Below, one piece after another: positions 13,232 to 21,710 of a stretch of 29,067 nucleotides of DNA (positions are counted from its first letter, which is position 1; every line of letters starts with the position of its first letter). This stretch comes from DASUPK01 sp036265435 (GTDB lineage Bacteria; Actinomycetota; Thermoleophilia; Solirubrobacterales; 70-9). Under the pieces are notes generated by a model. That model saw nothing but the letters and a program-made list of their open reading frames with translations, ran no database searches and was not told the DNA's origin. Location of the stretch: contig DATAPB010000162.1 of assembly GCA_036265435.1 (NCBI GenBank), positions 1 through 29,067 on the forward strand. The letters are read 5' to 3'. The translations under genes and the position numbers were made by a program.

Positions 13232-14575
13232 CTAGACCGTCTGGCGATGACGACGCCCCGCCGTCGCGGTCAGGACGAGCCCACCGAGGATGAGCGCGCC
13301 ACCGACCAGGCCCAGAGCCAGCAGGTCGGCACCGGTGAAGGCCAGCTGGCCGTTACCGCCCGCTGCCGAACCGGCAGCCGCGCCGTTCCCGGCACCGCCC
13401 CCCCTGCCGGTGCCATTGCCGGCACCGCTCCCGTTGCCGCCCTTGTTGCCGCCCTTGCCGCCAGCACCAGCGGTGCCGCCGCCACCGAGGGTCGTGGGCG
13501 TGGTGGATGACGCCGGAGCCACAGCGTGGCTCTCCGGACCCGCCGTCGCCGCCTTGATCAGCGGGGTGTCCCCGGTGACCAGGAGGAACAGCGAGAGCGC
13601 CTCGCGGACGCCGCTCGGAGTGCCGGTTTGGCTCCCATTGGTGTCGTCGGCGTTGCAGACAGCCGCCAGGATCGGCGACAGCACGTGGAAATTGTTCGGC
13701 GTGCCGTTGTCGCAACCCGCGGTTGGCAGCGGGAGACCCGTGCCACCGAGATTGACGACCGTGGAGCTCTGGTCGACCGACTGCGCACCCGAGTTGCAGG
13801 CCGTGCTCGTCGAGCTGCTCTGCAACGCATCCGCGGTCAGCGGACCGACATTGGCGTCGGCGACCGAAGAGTCACCGTGCGCCGTCTGACAGGTGCCGTC
13901 ATCCGAGATGTTTCCGTTGGAGGTGAGCACGTCGGCATTGACTCCGGTCGGGCCGCCGACGTGGGCTCCAACTGCCTCGAACGAGTTCGTCGACGAGTTG
14001 GTCGACGTCGACGAGTGCATGCCCAGCAGGGTCAGGCAGACCTGGTCACCGCTCGCGTCACAGAGCTGGTCCAGGCCGTCCTGGAGCGGCTGCAGCGGGC
14101 CGTCCTTCGACTCACCGGGATTGGTGGTCACCTGGACTATCGGCTGTCCGAACAGATAGGCCAGCGTCACGTGGCCGTTGTAGCCGCTCGAGCCCTGCTC
14201 ACCGCGGGAGTCGGCAAGGATGACCTCCTCCCCGCTCTGGGACGGATCGCCTGAGTAGGGATTGCTGTTCCCCGGTGTCAGATCGACCACCGCATCGGAC
14301 CCCTGACCGTGCGGACTCGTCCCGTGCAGGGGCGGTGTGTAGGTGGGTGGTGCTCCGGCCCGGGTATCGGCGGGGGCGCTGTTTGTGCCACCACCGCTCG
14401 AACCGGTGCTGCCGCCGACCCCGTTTCCGAGACCGACACTGTTCAACAGGTCATCGACCTGGTTGGCTGAAGCCAGCGTGGGAACGCCGACCGCCATGGC
14501 AAGAATCGCTCCGAAGGCAGCGACAGCCGTGGTACGCCTGCGCCTCCGTAGCGACCTTCTCCGCTTGCGATACAT
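13232..14575 (-). CDS. Secreted surface protein with LAFTG sortase-type wall anchor
   Basis: I chose ATG 14575 (447 residues) because GAGGAGG (14581-14587) lies 5 bases upstream; the TTG just before it is too close. Residues 1-37 are a very basic signal peptide (RKRRRSLRRRRR then a hydrophobic core, cleavage after ASA). The mature part is rich in Ser, Thr, Asn and Gly. It holds six cysteines (QLC, QVC, GTC, TAC, AGC, AVC), enough for three disulfides. A Gly/Asn/Ala low-complexity spacer (about 365-408) leads to LAFTG (411-415), a hydrophobic helix and the RRHR tail. This is a complete cell-wall sorting signal of the LAxTG kind handled by class E sortases. No sortase gene is in the window. The role of the mature domain is unknown. 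Confidence 0.85.
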   Translation of the reverse strand: MYRKRRRSLRRRRRTTAVAAFGAILAMAVGVPTLASANQVDDLLNSVGLGNGVGGSTGSSGGGTNSAPADTRAGAPPTYTPPLHGTSPHGQGSDAVVDLTPGNSNPYSGDPSQSGEEVILADSRGEQGSSGYNGHVTLAYLFGQPIVQVTTNPGESKDGPLQPLQDGLDQLCDASGDQVCLTLLGMHSSTSTNSSTNSFEAVGAHVGGPTGVNADVLTSNGNISDDGTCQTAHGDSSVADANVGPLTADALQSSSTSTACNSGAQSVDQSSTVVNLGGTGLPLPTAGCDNGTPNNFHVLSPILAAVCNADDTNGSQTGTPSGVREALSLFLLVTGDTPLIKAATAGPESHAVAPASSTTPTTLGGGGTAGAGGKGGNKGGNGSGAGNGTGRGGGAGNGAAAGSAAGGNGQLAFTGADLLALGLVGGALILGGLVLTATAGRRHRQTV

Positions 14576-14787
14576 CAACGCCTCCTCGATTGGACGTAAA
14601 AGGGACTTCCTGAATCCACTACAACCCCGTCACCGCCGCGGTCCGGATGCCCCCCTTCGAGGAGTGCGATGCGGAGAGTCCCGCTCGCCCACGACGATTC
14701 GTTGCTTATACCTAATTTTCGGCAGATGGCGAGCAGGCTTTAGCCACCTGTCCAATCGCTTGCACCCTCCGATAGCCTCGCTCAGGC
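14576..14787. promoter_or_regulatory. Divergent spacer between surface protein and aminotransferase genes
   Basis: This 212-base spacer is the longest gene-free stretch. It holds the GAGGAGG ribosome site of the minus-strand surface protein gene, an AT-rich patch at about 14695-14722 with TATACC and TAATTT that may be promoter sequence for either strand, and TAGCCT at 14773-14778, 9 bases before ATG 14788, which fits a leaderless start for the aminotransferase gene. I see no riboswitch or RNA gene that I can name. Confidence 0.4.
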
Positions 14788-15594
14788 ATGAGCGCGCCGG
14801 AATTGGCCAGTGTCGATGGACGAATAACGGAAAGCTCTGAGGCGCTGATCCCGGCCGCGGACGACGGATTGCTTCGCGGCGATGGCGTCTTCGAGGTGAT
14901 CCGCCTCTACAACGGCAGGCCTTTCGCGCTGGAGGAGCATCTCGCGCGGCTGGAGCGCTCGGCTGCGGCCATCGAGCTGTCGATCGAACGAGCCGCCCTC
15001 GAGGAGGAGATCGCTGGCCTGCTCGCCGAGTTCGGCGAGCACGAGGCCCAGCTGCGCCTGGTCGTGACCCGAGGCGGACGCCGCCTCGCCTTCACCGAGA
15101 ACCTGCCGCCCTATGCCGATCGGGAGTCGATCACGGTCGCGACCGTCACCTATGCGCCGAGCGAGATCCTGAACGGGGTCAAGTCGCTCTCCTATGCCGC
15201 GAACATGCAGGCCACCCGGCTGGCAACGGCGCGCGGCGCCGACGAGGCCGTGCTCGTCCGTCCCGACGGGATCGTCCTCGAGGCCCCGACCTCCACCCTC
15301 TTCTGGGTGAGCGACGACCGGCTTCGAACGCCGAGCCTGGACGTCGGCATCCTCGCCTCGATCACCCGAGACCGGCTGGTTCGCGACCTCGACGTCGAGG
15401 AGGGCAGCTTCGGCCTGGATGACCTCGAGGGCGCGAGCGAGGCGTTCATCGCGTCGACGGTCCGCGAGGTCCAGGCGATCTCGGCGGTCAATGAGACAGA
15501 GTTGCCAGAATGTCCCGGCACGCGAACCCAGGCAGCCGCCGAGGCGTTCACCGCGGTCCTCGATCGCGAGCTCGCCGCCTCTGCCTCGAGCTGA
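14788..15594 (+). CDS. Class IV PLP-dependent aminotransferase (branched-chain aminotransferase or aminodeoxychorismate lyase)
   Basis: The 268-residue protein has the fold-type IV pattern: GLLRGDGVFEVIRLYNGRPFALEEHLARLERSA near the start, the PLP lysine Lys132 in GVKSLSYAANMQA, GADEAVLVRPDGIVLEAPTSTLFWV (about 150-174, Glu165 contacting the PLP ring nitrogen) and a late EAFIASTVREVQAI. It could be IlvE, which interconverts branched-chain amino acids and 2-oxoacids, or PabC, which makes 4-aminobenzoate from aminodeoxychorismate; length and motifs do not separate them. The acyl-CoA dehydrogenase gene follows after 7 bases, which favours a branched-chain catabolic role. The ATG has no Shine-Dalgarno and lies 9 bases after TAGCCT, so it is probably leaderless. 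Confidence 0.88.
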   Translation: MSAPELASVDGRITESSEALIPAADDGLLRGDGVFEVIRLYNGRPFALEEHLARLERSAAAIELSIERAALEEEIAGLLAEFGEHEAQLRLVVTRGGRRLAFTENLPPYADRESITVATVTYAPSEILNGVKSLSYAANMQATRLATARGADEAVLVRPDGIVLEAPTSTLFWVSDDRLRTPSLDVGILASITRDRLVRDLDVEEGSFGLDDLEGASEAFIASTVREVQAISAVNETELPECPGTRTQAAAEAFTAVLDRELAASASS

Positions 15595-15601
15595 ACCGAG
15601 T

Positions 15602-16774
15602 TTGGACTTCGAGCTGACAGACGAACAGCGGCTGATCGCGGAGACCGCCCGCGATTTCGCCGATGACTTCATCGCCCCTCGGGTCCGGGAGAACGACCGC
15701 GCGGGGCGATTCGACCGAGAGCTCGCGTCGAAGCTGGGCGAGATCGGCTACCTCGGTGCGCCCGTCTCGGAGGAATACGGCGGCCGCGGCCTCGACTACC
15801 TGAGCTACGCGCTGATCGTCGAGCAGGTCGGGAGAGCCGACTCCTCGGCCCGGACGGTCGTCTCGGTGCAGACGTCGCTGGTGGCCGGCTCGATCGAGCG
15901 CTGGGGAACGGAGGAGCAGAAGCGGGAGTGGTTGCCGCGGCTCTGCTCCGGCGAGGCCCTCGGCTGCTTCGCCCTCACCGAACCGGATGCCGGCTCCGAT
16001 CCGGCCGCGCTTCGCACCCGTGCCACCAAGACCGACTCGGGCTGGACGATCACGGGCAACAAGATGTGGATCTCGATGGGCAACGTCGCGGATCTTGCTC
16101 TGGTCTTCGCTCAGACAGATCCGGGGACGAGGCAAAAGGGGATGGCCTGCTTCCTCGTCCCGACCGCGAACGAGGGCTACACCTCCCAGGAGATCCACGG
16201 CAAGCTCGGGCTGCGCTCGTCGGACACGGCCGAGATCTCACTCGACGAGGTGGAGGTCGGCGAGGACGCGATGCTGGGAGAGATCGGCGACGGCTTCAAG
16301 GTCGCGATGAGCGCGCTCGACAACGGCCGCTACAGCGTGGCCGCCGGTTGCGTGGGCATCTGCGACGGCTGCGTCGACGCTTCGATCGCCTATGCGAAGG
16401 AGCGCAAGCAGTTCGGCGTGCCGATCGGCAGCTTCCAACTGGTCCAGGAGCTGATCGCCGAGCAGATCGTGAAGCGGGACGCCGGCCGGTTGCTGGTCTA
16501 CCGCGCCGGGGCGCTCAAGGACCAGGGCGTTCGGAACACCGTCGAGACCTCGATCGCGAAGTACTACGCGACCGAGGCGGCCGTCGACTGCGCCAACATG
16601 GCGATCCAGGTCCACGGGGGCTCCGGCTACGTCGACGACTACCCGGTGGAGCGCTACCTGAGGGACGCGCGTGTCACCACCCTGTACGAGGGCACCTCGC
16701 AGATCCACAAGCTGATCATCGGCCGCGACGCGACCGGGATCAACGCGATGGTGCCTCCTTCGTCTGGGCAGTGA
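15602..16774 (+). CDS. Acyl-CoA dehydrogenase
   Basis: I chose TTG 15602 as the start (390 residues) because family members begin with this DFELTDEQ-LI-ETARDFA motif; the open frame upstream only shadows the aminotransferase gene. It is an FAD enzyme that introduces the 2,3-double bond in acyl-CoA and passes electrons to ETF. Signatures include CFALTEPDAGSDP (122-134), the FAD-contacting WISMGN (156-161), RKQFGVPIGSFQ (268-279), QVHGGSGYVDDYPVERYLRDAR (336-357) and Glu363 in YEGTSQIHK, the catalytic base position of short-chain enzymes. Glu363 and the length suggest short-chain or branched short-chain substrates. The gene lies in an operon with the aminotransferase upstream and the hydroxyacyl-CoA dehydrogenase downstream. 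Confidence 0.94.
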   Translation: MDFELTDEQRLIAETARDFADDFIAPRVRENDRAGRFDRELASKLGEIGYLGAPVSEEYGGRGLDYLSYALIVEQVGRADSSARTVVSVQTSLVAGSIERWGTEEQKREWLPRLCSGEALGCFALTEPDAGSDPAALRTRATKTDSGWTITGNKMWISMGNVADLALVFAQTDPGTRQKGMACFLVPTANEGYTSQEIHGKLGLRSSDTAEISLDEVEVGEDAMLGEIGDGFKVAMSALDNGRYSVAAGCVGICDGCVDASIAYAKERKQFGVPIGSFQLVQELIAEQIVKRDAGRLLVYRAGALKDQGVRNTVETSIAKYYATEAAVDCANMAIQVHGGSGYVDDYPVERYLRDARVTTLYEGTSQIHKLIIGRDATGINAMVPPSSGQ

Positions 16775-16847
16775 GAATACAGGGTTGCCAGGGGGGCTGC
16801 GTAGGAGCCTCGTATCCCCGCAGGCGAAGCCGAGGAGATGCGGGTTG

Positions 16848-18047
16848 ATGTCGAAGCCGTCCCGCGTCGGCGTCGTCGGCGCCGGCACGATGGGAGCGGG
16901 GATCGTGCAGATCGCCGCGCTGGGCGGCTACGAGACCTTTCTCTATGAGATCGACGAGAAGCAGCTCGAGCGCGGCCTCGAAATGATCCGGAACGGCATG
17001 AGCCGCGGCGCCGAGCGCGGTCGCTGGAGCGAAGCGGAGGCGAATGCGGCCGTCGAGCGGATCCGCACCGACACGCTGATCGAGCTGCTCAGCGAGTGCG
17101 AGCTGGTGATCGAGGCGGCGCCCGAGGACCTCGACCTGAAGCGCAACCTGTTCGGGCGCCTCGCGCAGGTCTGTGGCCCCGACGCCGTGCTGGCCACCAA
17201 CACCTCCTCCCTCTCCGTCACGGCGATCGCGTCCGCCGTGCCGGAGCCGCAGCGGATCGTGGGCATGCACTTCTTCAACCCGCCGGCCCTGATGCAGCTC
17301 GTCGAGATCGTCGCGGGCGACGAGAGCGGCGAGGCGGCCCTCGAGCTCGCCACCGGGGTCGCGCGCGGGATGGGCCGCACTCCGATCCGGACTCGCGACT
17401 CGGTCGGCTTCGTCGCCAACCGCTGCGTCCGGCCGTTCTTCCTGGAGTCGCTGCGGATGCTGTCGGAGGACGTCGCGCCCCACGACGAGATCGACAGGAT
17501 CGTGCGGCTCGGCGCCGGCCTGCGGATGGGCCCGTTCGAGCTGATGGACCTGATCGGGATCGACGTCAACTTCGCCGTCGCGCGCTCGTTCTGGGAGCAG
17601 TCCTTCGGCGAGCCGCGCTGGCGCCCGGTGCCGCTGCACGAGCGGATGGTCGCCTCGGGCCGACTGGGGCGAAAGACAGGCCGCGGCTTCTACTCATACG
17701 AGACGGGGGAGCTGCACCGGCCGCGCGATCCCGACGTCGACGCCGAGCGGCCGATCTTCGACGAGGACGAGCTGGAGCGCGTCGCCGGTCCCAACGCCCC
17801 TCGCGTCCTCACCAGGCTCGGCGCGACGATCGCGAACGAGGCCTGCTTCGCGCTCGGCGAACGGGTCGCCTCCGAGGACGACATCAACACCGCGATGCGC
17901 CTGGGCTACAACTGGCCGATCGGGTCGCTCGAGTGGGGCCAGCGGCTCGGCTGGAGCCGGGCCCTCGGCGTCCTGGAGGAGCTGCGCGAGCTGCGGGGCG
18001 AGGCCTACCGGTCCGCGCCTCAACTCCGAGAGCGGGCTCGCGGGTAG
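16848..18047 (+). CDS. 3-hydroxyacyl-CoA dehydrogenase, long form with duplicated C-terminal domain
   Basis: From ATG 16848 (GAGGAG 10 bases upstream) the protein has 399 residues. The N-terminal Rossmann domain has VVGAGTMGAGI (9-19) and ENDE-like EIDEKQLERG. Catalytic Ser120 (TNTSS), His141 (GMHFFNP), Glu153 (LVEIV) and Asn191 (FVANR) are present. The first C-terminal helical domain (about 186-285) ends GRGFYSYE. A second, weaker copy (about 305-399) holds NEACFALGERVASEDDINTAMRLGYNWPIG, as in PaaH-like or fused bacterial enzymes. It oxidises 3-hydroxyacyl-CoA with NAD+. A 73-base gap separates it from the acyl-CoA dehydrogenase gene. No enoyl-CoA hydratase is encoded in the operon, so that step must be supplied elsewhere. 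Confidence 0.94.
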   Translation: MSKPSRVGVVGAGTMGAGIVQIAALGGYETFLYEIDEKQLERGLEMIRNGMSRGAERGRWSEAEANAAVERIRTDTLIELLSECELVIEAAPEDLDLKRNLFGRLAQVCGPDAVLATNTSSLSVTAIASAVPEPQRIVGMHFFNPPALMQLVEIVAGDESGEAALELATGVARGMGRTPIRTRDSVGFVANRCVRPFFLESLRMLSEDVAPHDEIDRIVRLGAGLRMGPFELMDLIGIDVNFAVARSFWEQSFGEPRWRPVPLHERMVASGRLGRKTGRGFYSYETGELHRPRDPDVDAERPIFDEDELERVAGPNAPRVLTRLGATIANEACFALGERVASEDDINTAMRLGYNWPIGSLEWGQRLGWSRALGVLEELRELRGEAYRSAPQLRERARG

Positions 18048-18070
18048 GTCCGCTCCGGGTGACGACCCGC

Positions 18071-19420
18071 TCAGGTCGTTCGTGAGGCGGCGATCACCTC
18101 GGCGCCCCGGCTCGGGACGTTGGTGATCGTGCTCCTCACCGAGTGCTCGGGCTCGGTGCCGATCGGCCGCAGGCTGCGCCTCGAAACGAGCTCCCGGAGA
18201 ACCACCTGCATCTCGAACTCGGCGAACGCCCCGCCGAGGCAGCGGCGGACGCCGCCGCCGAACGGGATCCAGGTGTAGGTGCCCGCCGGCTGTTCAAGGA
18301 ACCGCTCGGGCCGGAATCGCTCCGCATCCGGGTAGATGTCCGGCCGCCGGTGCATCAGGTAGATCGACGGCGCCACCGAGACACCGGCCGGGAGCAGCCG
18401 GCCGCCGATCTCCATCGGCTCCATCAGCTTGCGAAGCACAAGGGAGATCACCGGCCGGAGCCGGAGGGTCTCCTTGATCACAGCGTCGAGGTAAGCGCCA
18501 TCGCCCTCCGCGACATCGGCCTCGAGCCGCTCGAGCTCCTCCGGATGGCGGGCGAGCAGCTCGATGGCCCAGGAGAGGCCGGTGGCGGTCGTCTCGTGTC
18601 CTGCGACCAGCAGCGTCATCAGCTCATCGCGCAGCTCGCGGTCGCTCATCGGACGGCCTTCCTCGTGTGTCGCCTGGAGAAGGAGGGAGAGGATGTCGTC
18701 CCGCTCGGCCAGGTCCGCGGCGCCGCGGCGGGAGGAGATCTCCTCGAAGAGCAGGCGGTCGACCCGGTCCAGCTTCCGCCGGAAGGGCGGAAAGCGGCGC
18801 AGGCGATCGGGCCCGAGCACCACCATGAAGAGCGCGCGTCGTGGGTTCGAGAGCAGATTGAGGGTGGACCGAAGCTGGTCCCGCAGCCGGACGAGGCGCT
18901 CGCCCTCCTCGATCCCGAAGACCGCACGGAGGATGACCTCGAGCGTCACCGCCTGCATCCGGGGTCGCATCCGGACCGGTGCATCGGTCGGCCAGCGCGT
19001 TATCTCCCGGGCGGCCGCCTCCGCCATCACCTCCCGGTAGGCCTGCATCCGCTTGCCGTGGAAGGGTGGCAGCATCAGCTTGCGCTGGGCCATGTGCTCG
19101 GGCTCATCGAGCAGCAGGACGGATTGCTCGCCGAGAACCGGCAGGAGCACGATGTTGGCTGCACCGGCGTGGAGCAGGTTCGGGTCACCGGTGAACACCT
19201 GCTTCACAGCCTCCGGGTCGGAGACGAACACCCAGGTCCCCTCGTGCGGCAGCCGGATCGTGAACATGTCGCCGTACCGCGCCTGGCATTCCTCGAGCGT
19301 CCGCAGCGGCTCGTTCCACCAACGCCAGGTCGTGCGGGGGAGTGACCAGTCCGGGCCCGGAGGCAGCTCGGGGCGGGTCGCAGTTGGGACGCTGGCTCTC
19401 TCGGCAGTCGCGACGCCCAT
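18071..19420 (-). CDS. Cytochrome P450
   Basis: The 449-residue protein has all class-defining P450 motifs: I-helix AGHETTATGLSW, K-helix ETLRLRP, FRPERFL and the haem loop FGGGVRRCLGGAFAEFE with Cys394 as the iron ligand. It has no membrane anchor and is therefore soluble, needing a separate ferredoxin and reductase, neither of which is encoded nearby. The N-terminal PPGPDWSLPRT and the PHEGTWVFVSDPEAVKQVF pattern resemble the CYP135/CYP138 type known from mycobacteria; the substrate is unknown. The ATG has no Shine-Dalgarno and lies 6 bases after a CATAAT box, so its mRNA may be leaderless. It is divergent from a secreted hydrolase gene, and the two start codons are 59 bases apart. Confidence 0.95.
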   Translation of the reverse strand: MGVATAERASVPTATRPELPPGPDWSLPRTTWRWWNEPLRTLEECQARYGDMFTIRLPHEGTWVFVSDPEAVKQVFTGDPNLLHAGAANIVLLPVLGEQSVLLLDEPEHMAQRKLMLPPFHGKRMQAYREVMAEAAAREITRWPTDAPVRMRPRMQAVTLEVILRAVFGIEEGERLVRLRDQLRSTLNLLSNPRRALFMVVLGPDRLRRFPPFRRKLDRVDRLLFEEISSRRGAADLAERDDILSLLLQATHEEGRPMSDRELRDELMTLLVAGHETTATGLSWAIELLARHPEELERLEADVAEGDGAYLDAVIKETLRLRPVISLVLRKLMEPMEIGGRLLPAGVSVAPSIYLMHRRPDIYPDAERFRPERFLEQPAGTYTWIPFGGGVRRCLGGAFAEFEMQVVLRELVSRRSLRPIGTEPEHSVRSTITNVPSRGAEVIAASRTT

Positions 19421-19426
19421 GTTGGG

Positions 19427-19434
19427 ATTATGCT
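19427..19434. promoter_or_regulatory. Possible overlapping divergent -10 boxes between P450 and hydrolase genes
   Basis: The short AT patch ATTATGCT reads CATAAT on the minus strand (19432-19427), ending 6 bases before the P450 ATG, and TATGCT on the plus strand (19429-19434), about 45 bases before the hydrolase ATG. The P450 mRNA would be leaderless, whereas the hydrolase mRNA has a short leader with GGAAAGG. The minus box departs from TANNNT at its first base. Confidence 0.4.
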
Positions 19435-19479
19435 TGCCGACCTACCGCAAGGGACTACAGGCCAAGGAAAGGCGGCGGG

Positions 19480-21708
19480 ATGAGTTGCGCGGGGAACGCT
19501 AGGTACCTGAAGAGGGCGATCGCAGTTGTCTTGCCGATGGCGCTCGCCATCGTGGCCTTCTCGCCCGCGGGCGCCTCCGCGGCGAACAGCCTGGCGGTCC
19601 ATGGCAGCGTCGAGCAGGTCTACGTCACCGGCGCGCAGCCGGGAACGAGCCTGCGACTCGTCCGCAAGGGAAAGGTCGTCTCGAAGAAGCCCGTCGGCAC
19701 GCTGGGCGGCGTCGTCTTCCGGAGGATCCCGACCGGCAAGGGGTACCGGGTCCGAGCTGCCGACGGCTCGCTCTCGAGGCGCATTGCCGTGATGTCGGAG
19801 CGGGCGCCCAAGAACACCTCGATCTACGACCAGACCCTGCCGGCGGGCGGCTACGGCTACCTCTACACCCGCGACGGCACCAGCCTGGCTCTCGACGTGC
19901 GCCTGCCGGGGCCCGCATCCGAGGGCCCGTATCCGACGCTCGTCGAGTACTCCGGCTACGGCTACGCAAATCCGGCCGGGCCCGAGAGCGGGATCAGCCA
20001 GCTCCTCAACCTGCTCGGCTACGCCGTCGTTGACGTGAACATGAGGGGCACCGGCTGCTCCGGCGGCGCCTTCGACTACTTCGAGCCGCTGCAGGGCCTC
20101 GACGGATACGACGTGGTCGAGACGGTGGCGCGCCAGCCCTGGGTCCTCCACAACCGGGTCGGCATGGCCGGGGTCTCATACGGCGGCATCAGCCAGCTCT
20201 TCGTCGGCGCGACGAGGCCTCCCCACCTGGCGGCGATCACCCCGCTGTCCGTGATCGACAACACGGCCACCACCCTCTATCCGGGCGGGTACCTGAACAC
20301 GGGCTTCGCGGTGCAGTGGGCCGAGGACCGCGTCCACGACGCCAAGCCCGCATCGCCGACGCAGGGCCAGGGCTGGGCGTACAAGCGGATCCAGGAGGGC
20401 GATGAGCTCTGCAAGGCCAACCAGACGCTGCACACCGCCGCGGCGGACCTGATCGCCAAGATCTCCCGCAATCGCTTCTACCGGCCGCGGGTCGCGAACC
20501 CGCTCTCGCCCGCGACCTTCGTCAGCAAGATCCGGGTGCCGACCTTCATGGCGTGCCAGTTCGAGGACGAGCAGACGGGCGGCCACTGTGCGAACCTCGC
20601 CGACCGCTTCACCGGAACGAAGCGCAAGTGGTTCACCTTCACCAACGGCCTCCACATCGACTCGCTCGATCCCGAGACGTTCAACCGCTGGTTCGACTTC
20701 CTCGAGCTCTACGTAACCGGGCGCAAGCCCCAGATACCGCCCGCCGCGGCCAGCGCTGCGCCGCTCATCTACCAGACGGTGATGGGCGTGCCCGACGTGA
20801 CCCTGCCGCCGGACCCGATACAGAACCAGCCCAGCTACGAGGCGGCGCTGAGCGCCTTCCAGAGCCTGCCGTCCATCCGGGTCCTCTTCGACAACGGCGC
20901 GGGCGGATCGCCCGGCGCTCCCTACCCCGGGTTCGAGCGATCGTTCAGCCGCTTCCCGATCCCCGGAACGAAGCCGGAATCGTGGTTCCTCAGGCCGAAC
21001 GGCCTCATGACCCGCAAGCCTTCCAAGAAGGGGCGCAAGGGCGGCAGCACGAGCTTCACCTGGGACAAGGCGGCGCGGCCCGCCACTGACTTCGCCGGCA
21101 CCGACACCGGCGGTGGCGACCTGTGGACTGCGCACCCGAACTACGACTGGCGCCAGCCTCCGGCGGGGAACGCGGCCTCCTTCGTCACGCCTCCCCTCGC
21201 GCGCGACACGGCGATCGTCGGGGCTGGTGCGGTGCACGCATGGCTCAGGGCCTCGGTCCCGGACGTCGACCTTCAGGTGACGGTCTCCGAGGTGCGCCCC
21301 GACGGCATGGAGACCTACGTCCAAAGCGGCTATCTGCGGGCCAGCATGCACAAGCTCGATCCGCGGAAGAGCACGCTCCTCGAGCCCGCCCTGAGCTTGC
21401 GCCGCGAGGACGCCGCGAACCTGCCGAAGGGCCGCTTCTCCAAGCTGATCATCCCGCTCTACTACCAGGGCCACATGTACCGGGCCGGGTCGCGCATCCG
21501 GGTCACGGTCAGCGCCCCGGTCGGCGATCAGCCCGTCTGGGCGTTCGCCCAGACGGTCCCGCAGCACAACGCGCGGGTGACGATCGCCCTCTCGCACAAG
21601 CGGCCGTCGCGCCTGATCCTTCCGTTCGTCCCGGGAGTGTCCGCCCCGACGCCGTTGCCGCCGTGCCCGGGGCTGCGCGGCGAGCCCTGCCGGGCGTTCA
21701 ACGGCTAG
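19480..21708 (+). CDS. Secreted CocE/NonD-type (S15 X-Pro dipeptidyl-peptidase fold) hydrolase
   Basis: From ATG 19480 (GGAAAGG upstream) the protein has 742 residues. Residues 1-34 form a signal peptide ending AGASA. A beta-rich domain (about 36-105) precedes the alpha/beta-hydrolase core (about 115-415), which holds the GYGY oxyanion region (159-162), the nucleophile elbow GVSYGG with Ser233, an acidic CQFEDEQTGG segment (Asp363 as likely acid) and His392 in NGLHIDS. A C-terminal jelly-roll domain (about 540-720, LRASVPDVDLQVTVSEVRPDG and SRIRVTVSAP) is the S15/CocE beta sandwich. Such enzymes cleave esters or X-Pro peptides; substrate unknown. It ends with a two-cysteine tail (PPCPG, EPCRAFNG). 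The NTF2-like gene follows after 2 bases. Confidence 0.9.
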   Translation: MSCAGNARYLKRAIAVVLPMALAIVAFSPAGASAANSLAVHGSVEQVYVTGAQPGTSLRLVRKGKVVSKKPVGTLGGVVFRRIPTGKGYRVRAADGSLSRRIAVMSERAPKNTSIYDQTLPAGGYGYLYTRDGTSLALDVRLPGPASEGPYPTLVEYSGYGYANPAGPESGISQLLNLLGYAVVDVNMRGTGCSGGAFDYFEPLQGLDGYDVVETVARQPWVLHNRVGMAGVSYGGISQLFVGATRPPHLAAITPLSVIDNTATTLYPGGYLNTGFAVQWAEDRVHDAKPASPTQGQGWAYKRIQEGDELCKANQTLHTAAADLIAKISRNRFYRPRVANPLSPATFVSKIRVPTFMACQFEDEQTGGHCANLADRFTGTKRKWFTFTNGLHIDSLDPETFNRWFDFLELYVTGRKPQIPPAAASAAPLIYQTVMGVPDVTLPPDPIQNQPSYEAALSAFQSLPSIRVLFDNGAGGSPGAPYPGFERSFSRFPIPGTKPESWFLRPNGLMTRKPSKKGRKGGSTSFTWDKAARPATDFAGTDTGGGDLWTAHPNYDWRQPPAGNAASFVTPPLARDTAIVGAGAVHAWLRASVPDVDLQVTVSEVRPDGMETYVQSGYLRASMHKLDPRKSTLLEPALSLRREDAANLPKGRFSKLIIPLYYQGHMYRAGSRIRVTVSAPVGDQPVWAFAQTVPQHNARVTIALSHKRPSRLILPFVPGVSAPTPLPPCPGLRGEPCRAFNG

Positions 21709-21710
21709 CG

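Noticed and set aside
13365..13500. Possible tandem repeat DNA in the Gly-rich part of the surface protein gene
   Set aside because: The bases encode an irregular Gly/Asn/Ala wall-spacer. There is no fixed repeat unit, so it is low-complexity coding sequence and not a repeat array.
14695..14787. Possible riboswitch upstream of the aminotransferase gene
   Set aside because: A TAGCCT box 9 bases before the ATG suggests a leaderless transcript, and I see no conserved riboswitch core in the spacer.
18143..19345. A 400-codon plus-strand open frame opposite the P450 gene
   Set aside because: All P450 motifs are on the minus strand. The plus frame is His/Arg/Glu-rich without motifs.
20176..21597. 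A 473-codon minus-strand open frame inside the CocE-type hydrolase gene
   Set aside because: The hydrolase on the plus strand has a signal peptide, catalytic triad and jelly-roll domain. The antisense frame has no motif and an Arg/Gly/Val-biased composition.
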